A stretch of 64,000 bases of DNA from Papiliotrema nemorosa. Lineage: Eukaryota > Basidiomycota > Tremellomycetes > Tremellales > Rhynchogastremaceae. The notes under the pieces are model-generated. The model worked only from the letters and a program-made list of their open reading frames with translations. It ran no database searches and was not told where the DNA came from. Each line of letters starts with the position of its first letter. Position 1 is the stretch's first letter. Of the stretch, positions 13,506 to 25,608 are shown in pieces. The translations under genes and the position numbers were made by a program. The stretch lies in the NCBI GenBank assembly GCA_032158125.1, contig JASKOT010000025.1, positions 186,001-250,000 of the forward strand. Direction: 5' to 3'.

Positions 13506-14804
13506 ATGGAGGACCCACTGGACAAGCTCATAGAGTCTCATCAGGCCAAGGCGGGTCCTTCGAGAAACCCAAGAGGCGATGTGACGTATGCGGATTTTGA
13601 GAAAATGATCAATTCCACGCCCCTCTTCATGCAAGAGACACCGACCGGTTCAGACGAGGAAAATCCAGTATTGGAAGCGCTCAAAACGTTGGTGTTTGAC
13701 GGTGATGGAGATGGCAAGTGTGCTTGATGACATTCAGAGTGCTGTGTGCTAATGTTTAGAGGTCGCTTTGAATTTCAAGAATCACGGGAATGAGCTTTAC
13801 GCTCAGAAATCTTACAAGGACGCAGTGGTTGCGTACACGTCTGGGGTCGATGCCGGCCCGACAGATTCTGCGCTGCGTATATCGCTCCTCAATAATCGGG
13901 CGCAGAGTCATCTATTCTTGAAGAACTACGGGGCAGCATTGAAAGATACGGGGACTATCATTGCGCTCAGTTTGAAGGACAACAAGGTTCCGCCCGTCAA
14001 GGCGATGTATCGAGCTGCCCAGAGTCTTGTAGCGCTCGAGCGGTGGAAAGAGGCGAGTGATGTGATTCAACGTGGAAAGGCGATCCCGAGTGAAGAAGCA
14101 AAGGCAGAGTGGAAGAAATTGGAGGAAGCCGTGGAGAAGGGTCAGAGGAGGGTCATCGAGTCTACAGAGAGGGAACGGCGTACTCGACTTGGGAAAGCCG
14201 CTCTGCGCAAGGCGGTAGAGGTGAGCAAGATAGAAGTCGAGTGAAAGGGTACTCATGAAAGTCCCGAGGACTGATAGTGGTCGATACATCCTCTCCACCC
14301 GACAACCCCCACCCACTGCATTTCGACCCAGAAGTCTTACCGCCCGATCCACCACTATACGAGCCAGAAGGCTCGACATACCTCGTTCCGCCCGAACATG
14401 CACCCATCATCTTCCCCGTATTCCTCTTATACCCGGAATACAACCAATCCGACTTGATCACCCATTTCGACGAGACGACGTCTTTTACAGACCAAATGAA
14501 CGTCATGTTCCCCCATTCACCTCAATCCGGCGGATGGGCAGAATGGGATGAAAAGCACGAGTACTGGAATGGAAACTTGGTAGTTTACGCCGAGACGAAA
14601 CAGCGCAGATTGCTCAAAGTGGGCAAAGAGTTGACTTTGAGGGAGGTATTGGCAAAGGCGGTCAAGGTGGATGAGAAGGACAAGGACGGGGTTGTCTTGC
14701 GAGATGGGCTCATGAGCTTTGTCGTGTTGGTCAAGGGCACCAAAGAAAAGGCTTGGATAGAAGAGTTCAAGAAAAAGCGAGAGGAGGACAAGGAGAAGGC
14801 GTGA
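13506..14804 (+). CDS. CNS1: Cns1/TTC4-like TPR co-chaperone of Hsp90
   Basis: TPR protein that binds Hsp90/Hsp70 C-termini and helps translation-elongation factor folding in yeast. Exons 13506-13713, 13760-14220 and 14262-14804; 403 aa. TPR repeats cover roughly residues 70-185 (starting NFKNHGNELY), followed by a charged helix and the C-terminal Cns1/TTC4 wheel-like domain beginning RGLIVVDTSSPPDNPHP. Intron 1 (13714-13759) has a GC donor (GCAAGT); only this border restores the spacing seen in the family before the first TPR, whereas an upstream GT would delete four residues. The acceptor of intron 2 at 14261 is needed to recover RGLIVV. ATG is in context ACCATGG. Confidence 0.9.
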
Positions 14805-14943
14805 GAGCATAGGCGTTTTCGCGTTAAAAGCATACCAACATCTCAACAATCCCACATGCATAGCCACCAACATCCGCTCACTGGCAACCTCTCCCTTTTC
14901 CTCTGCCTCGACAACCCAGACATCCGCTTCTCCACGCTGATGC

Positions 14944-16924
14944 TTACTTGTTCTTCTTCGACTCGAGCTTGTCAACTTTGTCCTTGTCGCCGACAGGCTC
15001 GACCATGCCCTCGTTGACCTGACCGTACTCGTTGACTCGAGAATAGTCGACTCGGTAGATCCATCGTTGGTAGAGAAGAATGACAAAGACGACGTCGTCT
15101 CGGAAACATGCCAATCTATCATCAGTCTTGCACATCGCCATCGCAGTGGGTCGAAACACACCGATGGAGCCAGGGCATTCGCACGCAAAAGGCGAAAAAG
15201 TCATCGACGACGGTAGACAACGTCTTGTACATCATTGCCTTCATTGGCATGTGCGCGACACTCTTCAACTTGTAGTTGATGATCAACTGAGGAACCAATT
15301 GGACGAATCCAAACATGTAGATTGCCTGAGCGAGGGTTGATACGATGAACGAGTACCATCCCCGGTGCGTTTTGTATTTGAGAGAATAGACCGAGTAGGC
15401 AAGCAGGGCCGGGATAGCGAAATAGGACACCAATCGGAAAGCGAGTTTATCGTATTCCTGAGTCTTCTTCTCATCCTCGGAGAGCTCCTTCTTGTCTTCA
15501 AAAGTGACAGTGTACCCGATGAGCTTGGTGTTGTCCGGTCTGACCTTGATATCCACCACTTTGGTAATCTTCCACGCCTCGATGGCCAGCCCAATACCCT
15601 GAGTGAAGAGAATCATCAAGCTCGTCTCCTCTGAACTGTCTTGGAGGTAAAGCAAGATGACCAATTGGACGAAACAATTGGTCAAGATGGTTCGGAGAGA
15701 CACCCCGACGAGATCTTTATCCTTTTTCCTCCAATGTCCAATATCGCTCGAAAAGGCCAAAAACTCGAACAGCATGTGAAGAACAGTGACGATTCCAGTT
15801 GTGATGAGCAACCAGGGAGAAGTCTCGGTCAACATTCTCTTCACTTCGTCCATCTCGGCGCCGGTACCTTGTTGCTGTGCGGCCTGTTCGAAAGATTGGG
15901 TCATGGAAGCGAAAATATTGAATTTGATCGTGGAAATAGCCTTGTAGTCGATGTGCAAGGGAAGCTTGTACGACGTCTCGTTGATGGGAAGTAGGTTTTC
16001 TCGGAGAAGCCAAAAATCGTTGGGGAAGAGAGGGGGGAAGTATGCCTTGGCCGCGGATCCCGTGGGTGCGAGGACGTATGCGTCTCGCATGGGTGGAGCA
16101 AGCGCATTGAGGTTTTGCACCCCGCCGGACGAGACGATGGTCAGGGTGAGGTTGTTTGACCAGTGAGAGACGATCGTCTGAGCGGGAACTTCCTCTGGCT
16201 CGTCGATGGGAGAGTCATCCTCGTCGTTCCCGATGAGCTTCTTTTCCTTCCTGACACGTCGCTTGGGGAGGTACCGAGTGAGAGCTAAGATCAGCGTCGC
16301 CGAAGGGGATCCTTACCCTTTCGGTACATGACCACATCGCCTTCACCCTTACTGGCGAGATCCGTGCCTCCACCCTTGACGAGTAAGATATCCAAGAACC
16401 AACTTCCATTGTGCGCCCGGACAGACTCGGGGACATCAAGCAACAAGTCGACGTCCCGGACATCGTTCCACCCTCCGTAGGTCAGACCGTCCCAAGCGAC
16501 AAGAGGAGTCTCATGGTCGAGATTACGGCCGCCGAGTTCAGTCGAAGTGTAGAGCAACATCGAGAGCGGTGTGCCGAGGGGCCAATATGGACTTGCATTG
16601 AGCTCTCCCTGGACCTGAGGTGTAGCCGCCGCGCCAGGTGTATCGGCCACAGGGAGAGGTTCCGGTGCAGAAGGTGTGACACTAGGCTTACCCCCCATGC
16701 CGAGCTATCGTCAGGTCTGAAGTGGGCTCGCACATACATATGACATTCCATATTTCATCGCTGGACATGAGCACAAACGTGTCGCTGAAGACCGCCCACT
16801 GACCCATTTGGATAGCCATAAACATGGCCACGGATTTCAACATGCCTCCTGCTTTACCTTGCCATCCTTGATCTTCAGCAGGTTGAGCTGGGTTGACAGC
16901 TCCCCCTTGACGTGGTTGCGACAT
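14944..16924 (-). CDS. CLPTM1: CLPTM1-family transmembrane protein
   Basis: Multi-pass ER/Golgi membrane protein of the CLPTM1/CLPTM1L family; animal members affect receptor trafficking and GPI-lipid scrambling, fungal role little known. Five exons: 16924-16804, 16760-16738, 16704-16317, 16284-15162, 15115-14944; 608 aa. The luminal N-terminal half contains YFPPLFPNDFW; the C-terminal half has several membrane helices and family blocks such as LFTQGIGLAIEAWKI, and the hallmark CFRDDVVF...YQRWIYRVD near the end. The tail is lysine-rich (KLESKKNK). Introns are 43, 33, 32 and 46 nt; exon 2 is only 23 nt. Head-to-head with GPI13, a GPI-anchor gene, which may fit the GPI-scrambling role of CLPTM1L, though that link is inference. 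Confidence 0.9.
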
Positions 16925-17161
16925 GGCGAAGTGGATGTCAAGGTAGATGTAAAAGGTCAAGGGAAGGTGATTCAGTCGCGTTAGAGCCGAAGCCCGGACC
17001 GAATCCATTTCGAATTTCGAACAGACACCCTCTCTGTCCTCTTTCCACGTAGTCTTTGCCTGGATTGCCTCAATTTCGACCCAGATGAGCATATAGGGGC
17101 TCTGGGAAATCTTGGAACGCTAGGAGTGAGCTTCACAGAGACTATGAGCTGACCCTTAGAC
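16925..17161. promoter_or_regulatory. shared promoter of CLPTM1-like and GPI13 genes
   Basis: 237 bp between divergent ATGs. No clear TATA box or repeated site seen. Confidence 0.5.
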
Positions 17162-20100
17162 ATGGGCAAGAAAGCAAAGTCAGAGCCCAAACCGGTCGAG
17201 GTCGAGGTTGCCCCTGCCCCCGCACCTTCGACACCGGCCGTCAGCTCGAAACGGCAGCCCATATCATGGTCGTGGCTGCGCACCATCTCAAAGCCCAATC
17301 TTGCCCTCGTGGTGCTCGTCTACATCCTCTTGATCCACCTCACCGGTCTATACGTCTTCACCCGGGGCTTCCTACTGTCCAGAGTGTCCATCCCCACCGT
17401 CTCTCCACCGTATAACGGGACAGCCCCTATCGCTCCTACCCACAACAAAGCAGTCGTCCTCATCATTGACGCTCTCCGAACCGACTTTATCTCCCCTCAC
17501 TACCCAGAACCTTTCTCGCCAAACCACCATGGAGTGCTCACTCTCCCTGCAGAGTTGTCGGCAAAACACCCACAGCACTCGCTCATCCTCAACACTTACT
17601 CTGACCCACCTACCGCTACGATGCAGCGCCTCAAGGGAATCAACACTGGATCTCTACCTACTTTCATCGATGTCAGCTCGAATTTCGCATCCACCGCCAT
17701 CGAAGAAGACTCGATAATCTCTCAAGCGGTGTCTGCAGGGAAAAAAGTGGTCTTCATGGGCGACGACACTTGGCTCAACCTATTTCCAAACTCGTTTACC
17801 CATGCCCATCCTTACGATTCGTTCAATGTGGAGGATCTACATACGGTCGATAATGGAGTCATTGAGCATTTGTTCCCTTATCTCCGCCCGGAAAACTCGA
17901 CGGAATGGGATATCCTCATTGGACATTTCTTGGGTGTCGACCATGTGGGACACAGGGTTGGGCCTGATAAGGATACAATGAGAGACAAGTTGAAGCAGAT
18001 GGATGAGGTTTTGAGAGACGTTGTGGGGTTGTTGGAGGAAGATACCTTGTTGGTGGTCCTGGGTGATCATGGGATGGACAGTAAAGGGAATCATGGTGGT
18101 GATTCCGAACTCGAAACCACGGCGGCATTATGGATGTACTCGAAAGGAGCGCCGATACACCACCAACACAGCGAGTCCCTGCCACGGTACACACATCCCG
18201 GAGCAAAGGTGTCGCTGCGACATGCCAACCAGATCGACCTTGTCCCTACCTTGTCACTATTGCTCGGTCTCCCTATCCCCTTCAATAACCTCGGCACAAT
18301 CATCCCTGAGTGTTTCAAGGATCCCACTCAACTGGATACTGCGACCACAATCAACTCTGAACAGATCAGGCGGTTCCTCGAAGAGTACGGAGATAAAGAC
18401 ATTATTGACTCCCTAGATTCCACATGGGCCGACACGAGGCAAGCGACGAGTTCTTTGGACTCGATAGAGGCCCATCGTGCGTTTGCCCTCGCCGCTTTGG
18501 AGAAGCTTAGATCCCTATGGGCTCAATTCTCGGTCCCACTCATTACCCTCGGATCGGTCATTCTCGGTCTCAGCATACCGACTCTTCTGGCGTTCTACAC
18601 TGGCGTGCGGAACAATGGTCCGGCCTGGGATGTATTTGCGAGAATCGCCCTTGATACAGCTATCATCCCGTCACTCAGTATCGGAGCAGTGTCTGGCGCT
18701 GTTACTGCTGCCATAGAGCCCTCCAATGCAATCCTCGCCGCTTTGATAGGAATCGTCATCACTTCGGAAGTCCTGCTATCCTTACCGGTCATCCTCCAAA
18801 TCTCTCGACCAGTACGGTCAAACTGGAGTCTCATCCGCTTTATCGGTCCATTTGTCATGGTCCTCCACGCCATTTCATTTGCCAGCAACAGCTACATCAT
18901 GTGGGAAGACCGAATGGTGGTATACCTGCTCAACACCATTGCAGTCATATACCTTGTCCAAGCGTTGTCTCTCCCAACGTACGACATGCGCCTCAAGGTC
19001 GCGGGCACGTCGGTCGGAGTGATGGCTCTGACTCGACTCATAGGGGCCATCACAGTATGTCGCGAGGAGCAACAGCCTTATTGCCGGGTGACATTCTACC
19101 ACGGGTCCACGCCCACAGTATCGGTCTACACCCTCGCCGCTATCGCCATGCTCGCATTGCACCTCCCCCGAGCCGTGGGCATTACTCTCAACCTCTCCAA
19201 ATCCCTTGCAGGACCCGCTTCAGGGATTCTGGGTAAAACCTGGCGAGCGACTTTGGTGTTGAATGCGTTGTATTGGATCGTCGAATGGTCAGAATCCATC
19301 AGCACGTTGAAGCCCAAAGCACTGCCTGTCTTGCAGCTTTTCCGAACTTGGGTCGCTCGACTTTCCTTTGTCAGCATTTTTGGTGTCTTGCCATACCAAT
19401 GGCTGACAGGATCGCTATGTATAAAGGTCGAAAGGGATCCGGATCAGACGGGTGATCAGTCCGCAGTGACCGTATTCGGTTTCGCCAATGCGTACGGATC
19501 GACATACATTTTGTTCTTGCTGCTACCGTTCGCAGCGGTGCATCTGGTCTCTCAACCCATGGCACAGATTGCTCTGGCCGGACTGTTCATTATCGTACTC
19601 GCATATACCGAGCTGATCGACACTCAACGTGACGCTATCCTTCTCAGACGATCCTTCACCACATCCGACCCAGGCGCATTCGACGGCGCACCCTCCACTG
19701 CACTAGTCAGACCCTCTTTCACAGACATTGTGCCGATAATCCTCCTCGGTTATGTCGGATTCTTCGCCACGGGACACCAGGCAGTCCTCACGACCATTCA
19801 ATGGAAAGCTGCGTTCGTAGGCTTTCCGTCAGTGACGTACCCTGTAAGCCCCTTGCTGGTGATTCTCAACACATGGGGAACCTTCACCCTCTCTGCAATC
19901 GCCCTGCCTCTCCTCGCGCTGTGGAATATATCTCCACGACCACAACGCACGATACCCCTCTTGGCGCATACATTACAGGTGGTGTTGGGCGGTATGATCT
20001 ATCATACGACTACGACCCTCGCTTCGGCCATCTTTGCCGCTCATTTACGGAGACATTTGATGGTGTGGAAAGTCTTTGCGCCGAGGTTCATGCTCGCTGG

Positions 20101-20206
20101 TGTGACTCTGCTCATTTTCGACTTGAGCGTCATTGTGGCGGTGGGAGTGGGGATGAGAGTCACGGCTTGGAAGGTGTGGAAGACGTTCAAGTGTGAAGCG
20201 GTATGA
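17162..20206 (+). CDS. GPI13: Gpi13/PIG-O GPI ethanolamine phosphate transferase 3
   Basis: ER enzyme that adds ethanolamine phosphate to the third mannose of the GPI precursor, the site later joined to protein. Single exon, 1,014 aa, close to yeast Gpi13 (1,017). A short Lys/Pro-rich cytosolic start is followed by a signal-anchor helix (about 47-70), then the luminal alkaline-phosphatase-like domain with VVLIIDALRTDF (about 100), MGDDTWLNLFP, FLGVDHVGHRVGP and VVLGDHGMDSKGNHGG, which carry the metal ligands and nucleophile. The C-terminal half has many membrane helices. It is striking as an intron-free 3-kb gene among genes with up to 18 introns. Start: first ATG, 237 bp from the divergent gene. 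Confidence 0.95.
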   Translation: MGKKAKSEPKPVEVEVAPAPAPSTPAVSSKRQPISWSWLRTISKPNLALVVLVYILLIHLTGLYVFTRGFLLSRVSIPTVSPPYNGTAPIAPTHNKAVVLIIDALRTDFISPHYPEPFSPNHHGVLTLPAELSAKHPQHSLILNTYSDPPTATMQRLKGINTGSLPTFIDVSSNFASTAIEEDSIISQAVSAGKKVVFMGDDTWLNLFPNSFTHAHPYDSFNVEDLHTVDNGVIEHLFPYLRPENSTEWDILIGHFLGVDHVGHRVGPDKDTMRDKLKQMDEVLRDVVGLLEEDTLLVVLGDHGMDSKGNHGGDSELETTAALWMYSKGAPIHHQHSESLPRYTHPGAKVSLRHANQIDLVPTLSLLLGLPIPFNNLGTIIPECFKDPTQLDTATTINSEQIRRFLEEYGDKDIIDSLDSTWADTRQATSSLDSIEAHRAFALAALEKLRSLWAQFSVPLITLGSVILGLSIPTLLAFYTGVRNNGPAWDVFARIALDTAIIPSLSIGAVSGAVTAAIEPSNAILAALIGIVITSEVLLSLPVILQISRPVRSNWSLIRFIGPFVMVLHAISFASNSYIMWEDRMVVYLLNTIAVIYLVQALSLPTYDMRLKVAGTSVGVMALTRLIGAITVCREEQQPYCRVTFYHGSTPTVSVYTLAAIAMLALHLPRAVGITLNLSKSLAGPASGILGKTWRATLVLNALYWIVEWSESISTLKPKALPVLQLFRTWVARLSFVSIFGVLPYQWLTGSLCIKVERDPDQTGDQSAVTVFGFANAYGSTYILFLLLPFAAVHLVSQPMAQIALAGLFIIVLAYTELIDTQRDAILLRRSFTTSDPGAFDGAPSTALVRPSFTDIVPIILLGYVGFFATGHQAVLTTIQWKAAFVGFPSVTYPVSPLLVILNTWGTFTLSAIALPLLALWNISPRPQRTIPLLAHTLQVVLGGMIYHTTTTLASAIFAAHLRRHLMVWKVFAPRFMLAGVTLLIFDLSVIVAVGVGMRVTAWKVWKTFKCEAV

Positions 20207-20818
20207 GGCGAAGGACATGAAATGATCACAATGTTCACGGCATCAGCGACTGATCGCGAAGAAGTCTGAAGGTGACCAAGGAATATTGAAATGAAGCACG
20301 AAACATAGATGTCCACGCGCACACATGTGACAACAAAATAGCAATCACCGAAGCGTTCTCTGACCGAGTGTCTCCTGCTGCATAGAATATCCATTTTGAC
20401 TGGATTTACAGTATTCGCTATGGTCAGTGTGTGGTTGGACTGGATCAGCCACTGTATCTCTTCTGCGGTGCGAGTGACGAGACAAATGCTTCGCTCTTGT
20501 AGGGGTGACGCCTCGCGTTTGAAACACCCACACGCTCACGTAGAACACTCAACGCAGCTACGCGCTCATGCCCAAACACTCACACGTGACTGACGAGACG
20601 ATATGACTCAGTCGGGGTTGAACAGTGTGACAACCTTTCAGTCATCCACCCCGTCTCACGTGTGGCGAAATGACAGGTCCTTTCATTCGAAAAAGAGCGA
20701 CATTGACCGAGACTTGCTCGCATAGATATGCACACATGTCTCAAAAAGGGTGGTAAAACCCACACATGTCCACTCTCGTCTGCGGTCGTCATTGCTCACA
20801 TTGCTCGGCTATATAACA
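20207..20818. promoter_or_regulatory. motif-rich upstream region of the orphan gene
   Basis: Holds three copies of CACACATGT (20320-20328, 20731-20739, 20761-20769), two CACGTG palindromes (20583-20588 and 20657-20662) and a TATA box TATATAA at 20810-20816. Also contains the GPI13 3' UTR. This is the most motif-rich spacer in the window; what binds there is unknown. Confidence 0.55.
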
Positions 20819-21835
20819 ATGCAGGATGATTCGCTATTCGACGAATGGCAACACGCCATTGATGACAACAATGGACTTGAAAACAAACCTTGTTCATCGA
20901 GTCAGTGCTCGTCACAAGTTGAAGGAGATGATTCGTCGATGTGCACTCTCACTGTTGACGAGGAGACGGAGGGGCCTGGACCCGGCTACCTGCGAAGCAC
21001 CGGGACTGGTCTCAGTGGAGTCACTCATACCGGAAGTATTCAGACGGAAACCAAGAGTGTCGATGGTGACACAGAGGAATATGAGGAGTCAGAGGAGAAG
21101 AATGAGGAAATGACGAGTATACGGGAGATTGCGCGGGTCAACGGATTGCTCATTCTAAGTCAACCAACCTCGACAAACTGGGAGAAGTTGAGGAGCGGAT
21201 TAGAAGCGGAGATCAACGGGCTTCAGATGGCGACAAAGGGCAGTCATGGTGCTACTTCCTGCTATAATGGCATGAGATCGATTGTGACCACCTTGAAGCA
21301 GGAGATGGATGGGAGGCAGGCTCGGCTCGTCAAGCTCTCGGGTAAAGACAAGAGGCTCATTCCGGACTGGGCTGCCGCCTCCTGGGAGACTAAACCTATG
21401 GAAGATTCCATAATCTACCTTACCAGAATTCAAGGAGGACTGACCAAATACCTCAGTCACTATCCGCTCACAAAGCGGAAAGATAGGCCCCGGTGGCCAA
21501 CTGCGGAATCTGCCATTAAGGGAATTTGGAGCGAATTCGAGGCATGCAAGGAGAAATGTACACAGATGGACGAAATATTATCCAATATCAATCTGTTAAT
21601 TCGGTCGCGCAATTCCATGGGAGAAGAGATGAAGGTGGGTCAGCGATTTTGGGGTAACAAAGACCAAAAGGCACATCCAGACGATGTACAAGCCCGACAA
21701 AGGACAACCAAATTGGCGAGACTGGCGAGGGGAGATTTAGATACATTACTGTCGAAAGAGGACGAAGAGGAACAAGTCAACGACGGAGGGGAGATCGAGT
21801 CGACGCAATCTGTGGAGAGGTCTCTTCATAGGTGA
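20819..21835 (+). CDS. orphan intronless hypothetical protein
   Basis: I do not recognise this protein. A single open frame from ATG 20819 gives 338 aa; the frame is open further upstream to 20750 but without an ATG. The N-terminal third is acidic and Ser/Thr-rich (runs such as EEYEESEEKNEEM); the middle is a mixed helical region with paired tryptophans (PDWAAASWETKP, RPRWPTAESAIKGIW); the end is charged (KEDEEEQVND). No signal peptide or membrane segment. It lacks introns and its TATA box ends two bases before this ATG, so transcription might start downstream and use a later methionine. It could be a lineage-specific regulatory or coiled-coil protein; coding status rests on ORF length. Confidence 0.55.
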   Translation: MQDDSLFDEWQHAIDDNNGLENKPCSSSQCSSQVEGDDSSMCTLTVDEETEGPGPGYLRSTGTGLSGVTHTGSIQTETKSVDGDTEEYEESEEKNEEMTSIREIARVNGLLILSQPTSTNWEKLRSGLEAEINGLQMATKGSHGATSCYNGMRSIVTTLKQEMDGRQARLVKLSGKDKRLIPDWAAASWETKPMEDSIIYLTRIQGGLTKYLSHYPLTKRKDRPRWPTAESAIKGIWSEFEACKEKCTQMDEILSNINLLIRSRNSMGEEMKVGQRFWGNKDQKAHPDDVQARQRTTKLARLARGDLDTLLSKEDEEEQVNDGGEIESTQSVERSLHR

Positions 21836-22167
21836 TGAATACATAGCATGGTAGAACCATGTGCCACGTGGCTGGGTGATCGCCACTTCTTCTGCACAGC
21901 GCGCCAGCGTCATTCCTCGTCGACAACCCTCCTCCATTGTTATCATTTCCACACTTTTACCATATACTGCATAGGCATCTGAACGTGCTCGCAGCATAGG
22001 GAGCCCATTTTGGAATAAGAGTACCCAGTGAGTATACCTATCGCTGAAAGAAGCGTCGCAGAGTCGTTGGGCGCTGGAGACACCATTAATCCCACGCGTG
22101 TGCCGGTCGGCTGACCCGTCGTAGCATACCCATCTGTATACCTTATCACCCGCATCAGCTCATCACC
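21836..22167. promoter_or_regulatory. upstream region of VPS1
   Basis: 332 bp between the orphan stop codon and the VPS1 ATG, with one CACGTG palindrome at 21865-21870. No further gene seen. Confidence 0.45.
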
Positions 22168-24545
<2,378 letters not shown>

Positions 24546-24845
24546 AGCGGTTAGACGGGACATGACCTGGGTGTTTGGATGCAATGGTGCCACTGTTTAT
24601 CGTTAATGATACTCCCCTCTCTCGGAGTCCACGACTATGTTTGTGCGTCCTGCGATTGTTACATGCATCTGGATGATCTTCTACCCAGGGTCATATGTGG
24701 GATAGACGGAAAAATGACGGAGAGTTGATTGTGGCGGGTGGGTTGGGTGTGAGGCGGAGGTGGCCGCCTTTGAGGGTGTACTCCCTCTTGACTATTGTCG
24801 AATGAAGTGCATCGTATACCTATCAACCCTACGACTCGGTGCACC

Positions 24846-25483
24846 ATGACGACGATACCATCCCGACTGGCGAGGATCTCGATGCAATCGCCTACTATTG
24901 AACACGCCAGGAAAAGGGCTTTGCAGAGTTATCGAGAATGGTACAGAGCGGTAAGTGGATGGGCTCCCTTGCTCCTCCCCAATACCTTCATTTCGCTCGC
25001 CTACCTATATCTATCGACTCGGTGCATACGGCATCATGACGGGGATCAAAGTCGACAGAGTCAATGCTTAAAGTCTCAAACATGGATTGATTCGAAAGCC
25101 ATCTGGGAGTCCGCTGACATTCAGGCGCCGGAGATTGTATCCCTCTACGCACTCAGTGTACCTCCCTCCATGGTCCGTCTAAAGATTCGACAAGATTTCG
25201 AAAGAAATAGACATATTGAGAATCTGGACGTGATCAATATGCTCTTGCAGAAGAACCAACAAGAATTCCAAGAAACCATGAACCAGTGGAAACAAGAGGT
25301 GAGTCCTTCTTCGTCCTTCTTAGACTTGAAATGTGAGCTGATGGGTGATAGCCCCACGTCATGCAGTGGTTCCAGCCTTATGAGGAAGCTCAACCTCCTC
25401 AGACTTTCCTCGACAAATTCTACTCGGGTCGAGATGACCCGGCCCAAATCAACGCTGTTCAAAGGACGACTTCGGGTCAATAG
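24846..25483 (+). CDS. complex I LYR subunit, NDUFA6/B14-like
   Basis: Accessory LYR-motif subunit of mitochondrial NADH:ubiquinone oxidoreductase that binds acyl carrier protein on the matrix arm. Exons 24846-24950, 25125-25298 and 25352-25483; 136 aa, usual for the family. The LYR-type helix is seen as ALQSYREWYRA (25-35), then PEIVSLYALSVPPSMVR and FERNRHIENLDVINMLL, and the tail HVMQWFQPYEE with KFYSGRDDP. Intron 1 (174 nt) is the longest of the spliced introns here. Tail-to-tail with RAD3 at 125 bp. Presence of complex I agrees with an obligately respiring basidiomycete. Confidence 0.9.
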
Positions 25484-25608
25484 GCCTAATCCTCCCGGTC
25501 GCTCGTCTCTCATTTGGACCCTTGGAATTGTACGCTTTACAACAGAATGATGCATTACATCAGATCGTAACCTACTGCTACACAAGGCGCAAAAATTTCA
25601 AAGACCCT

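Noticed and set aside
13702..13759. GT donor GTGATG for CNS1 intron 1
   Set aside because: It would give an all-GT-AG gene but delete four residues and break the fixed spacing before the first TPR seen in the family; the GC donor keeps it.
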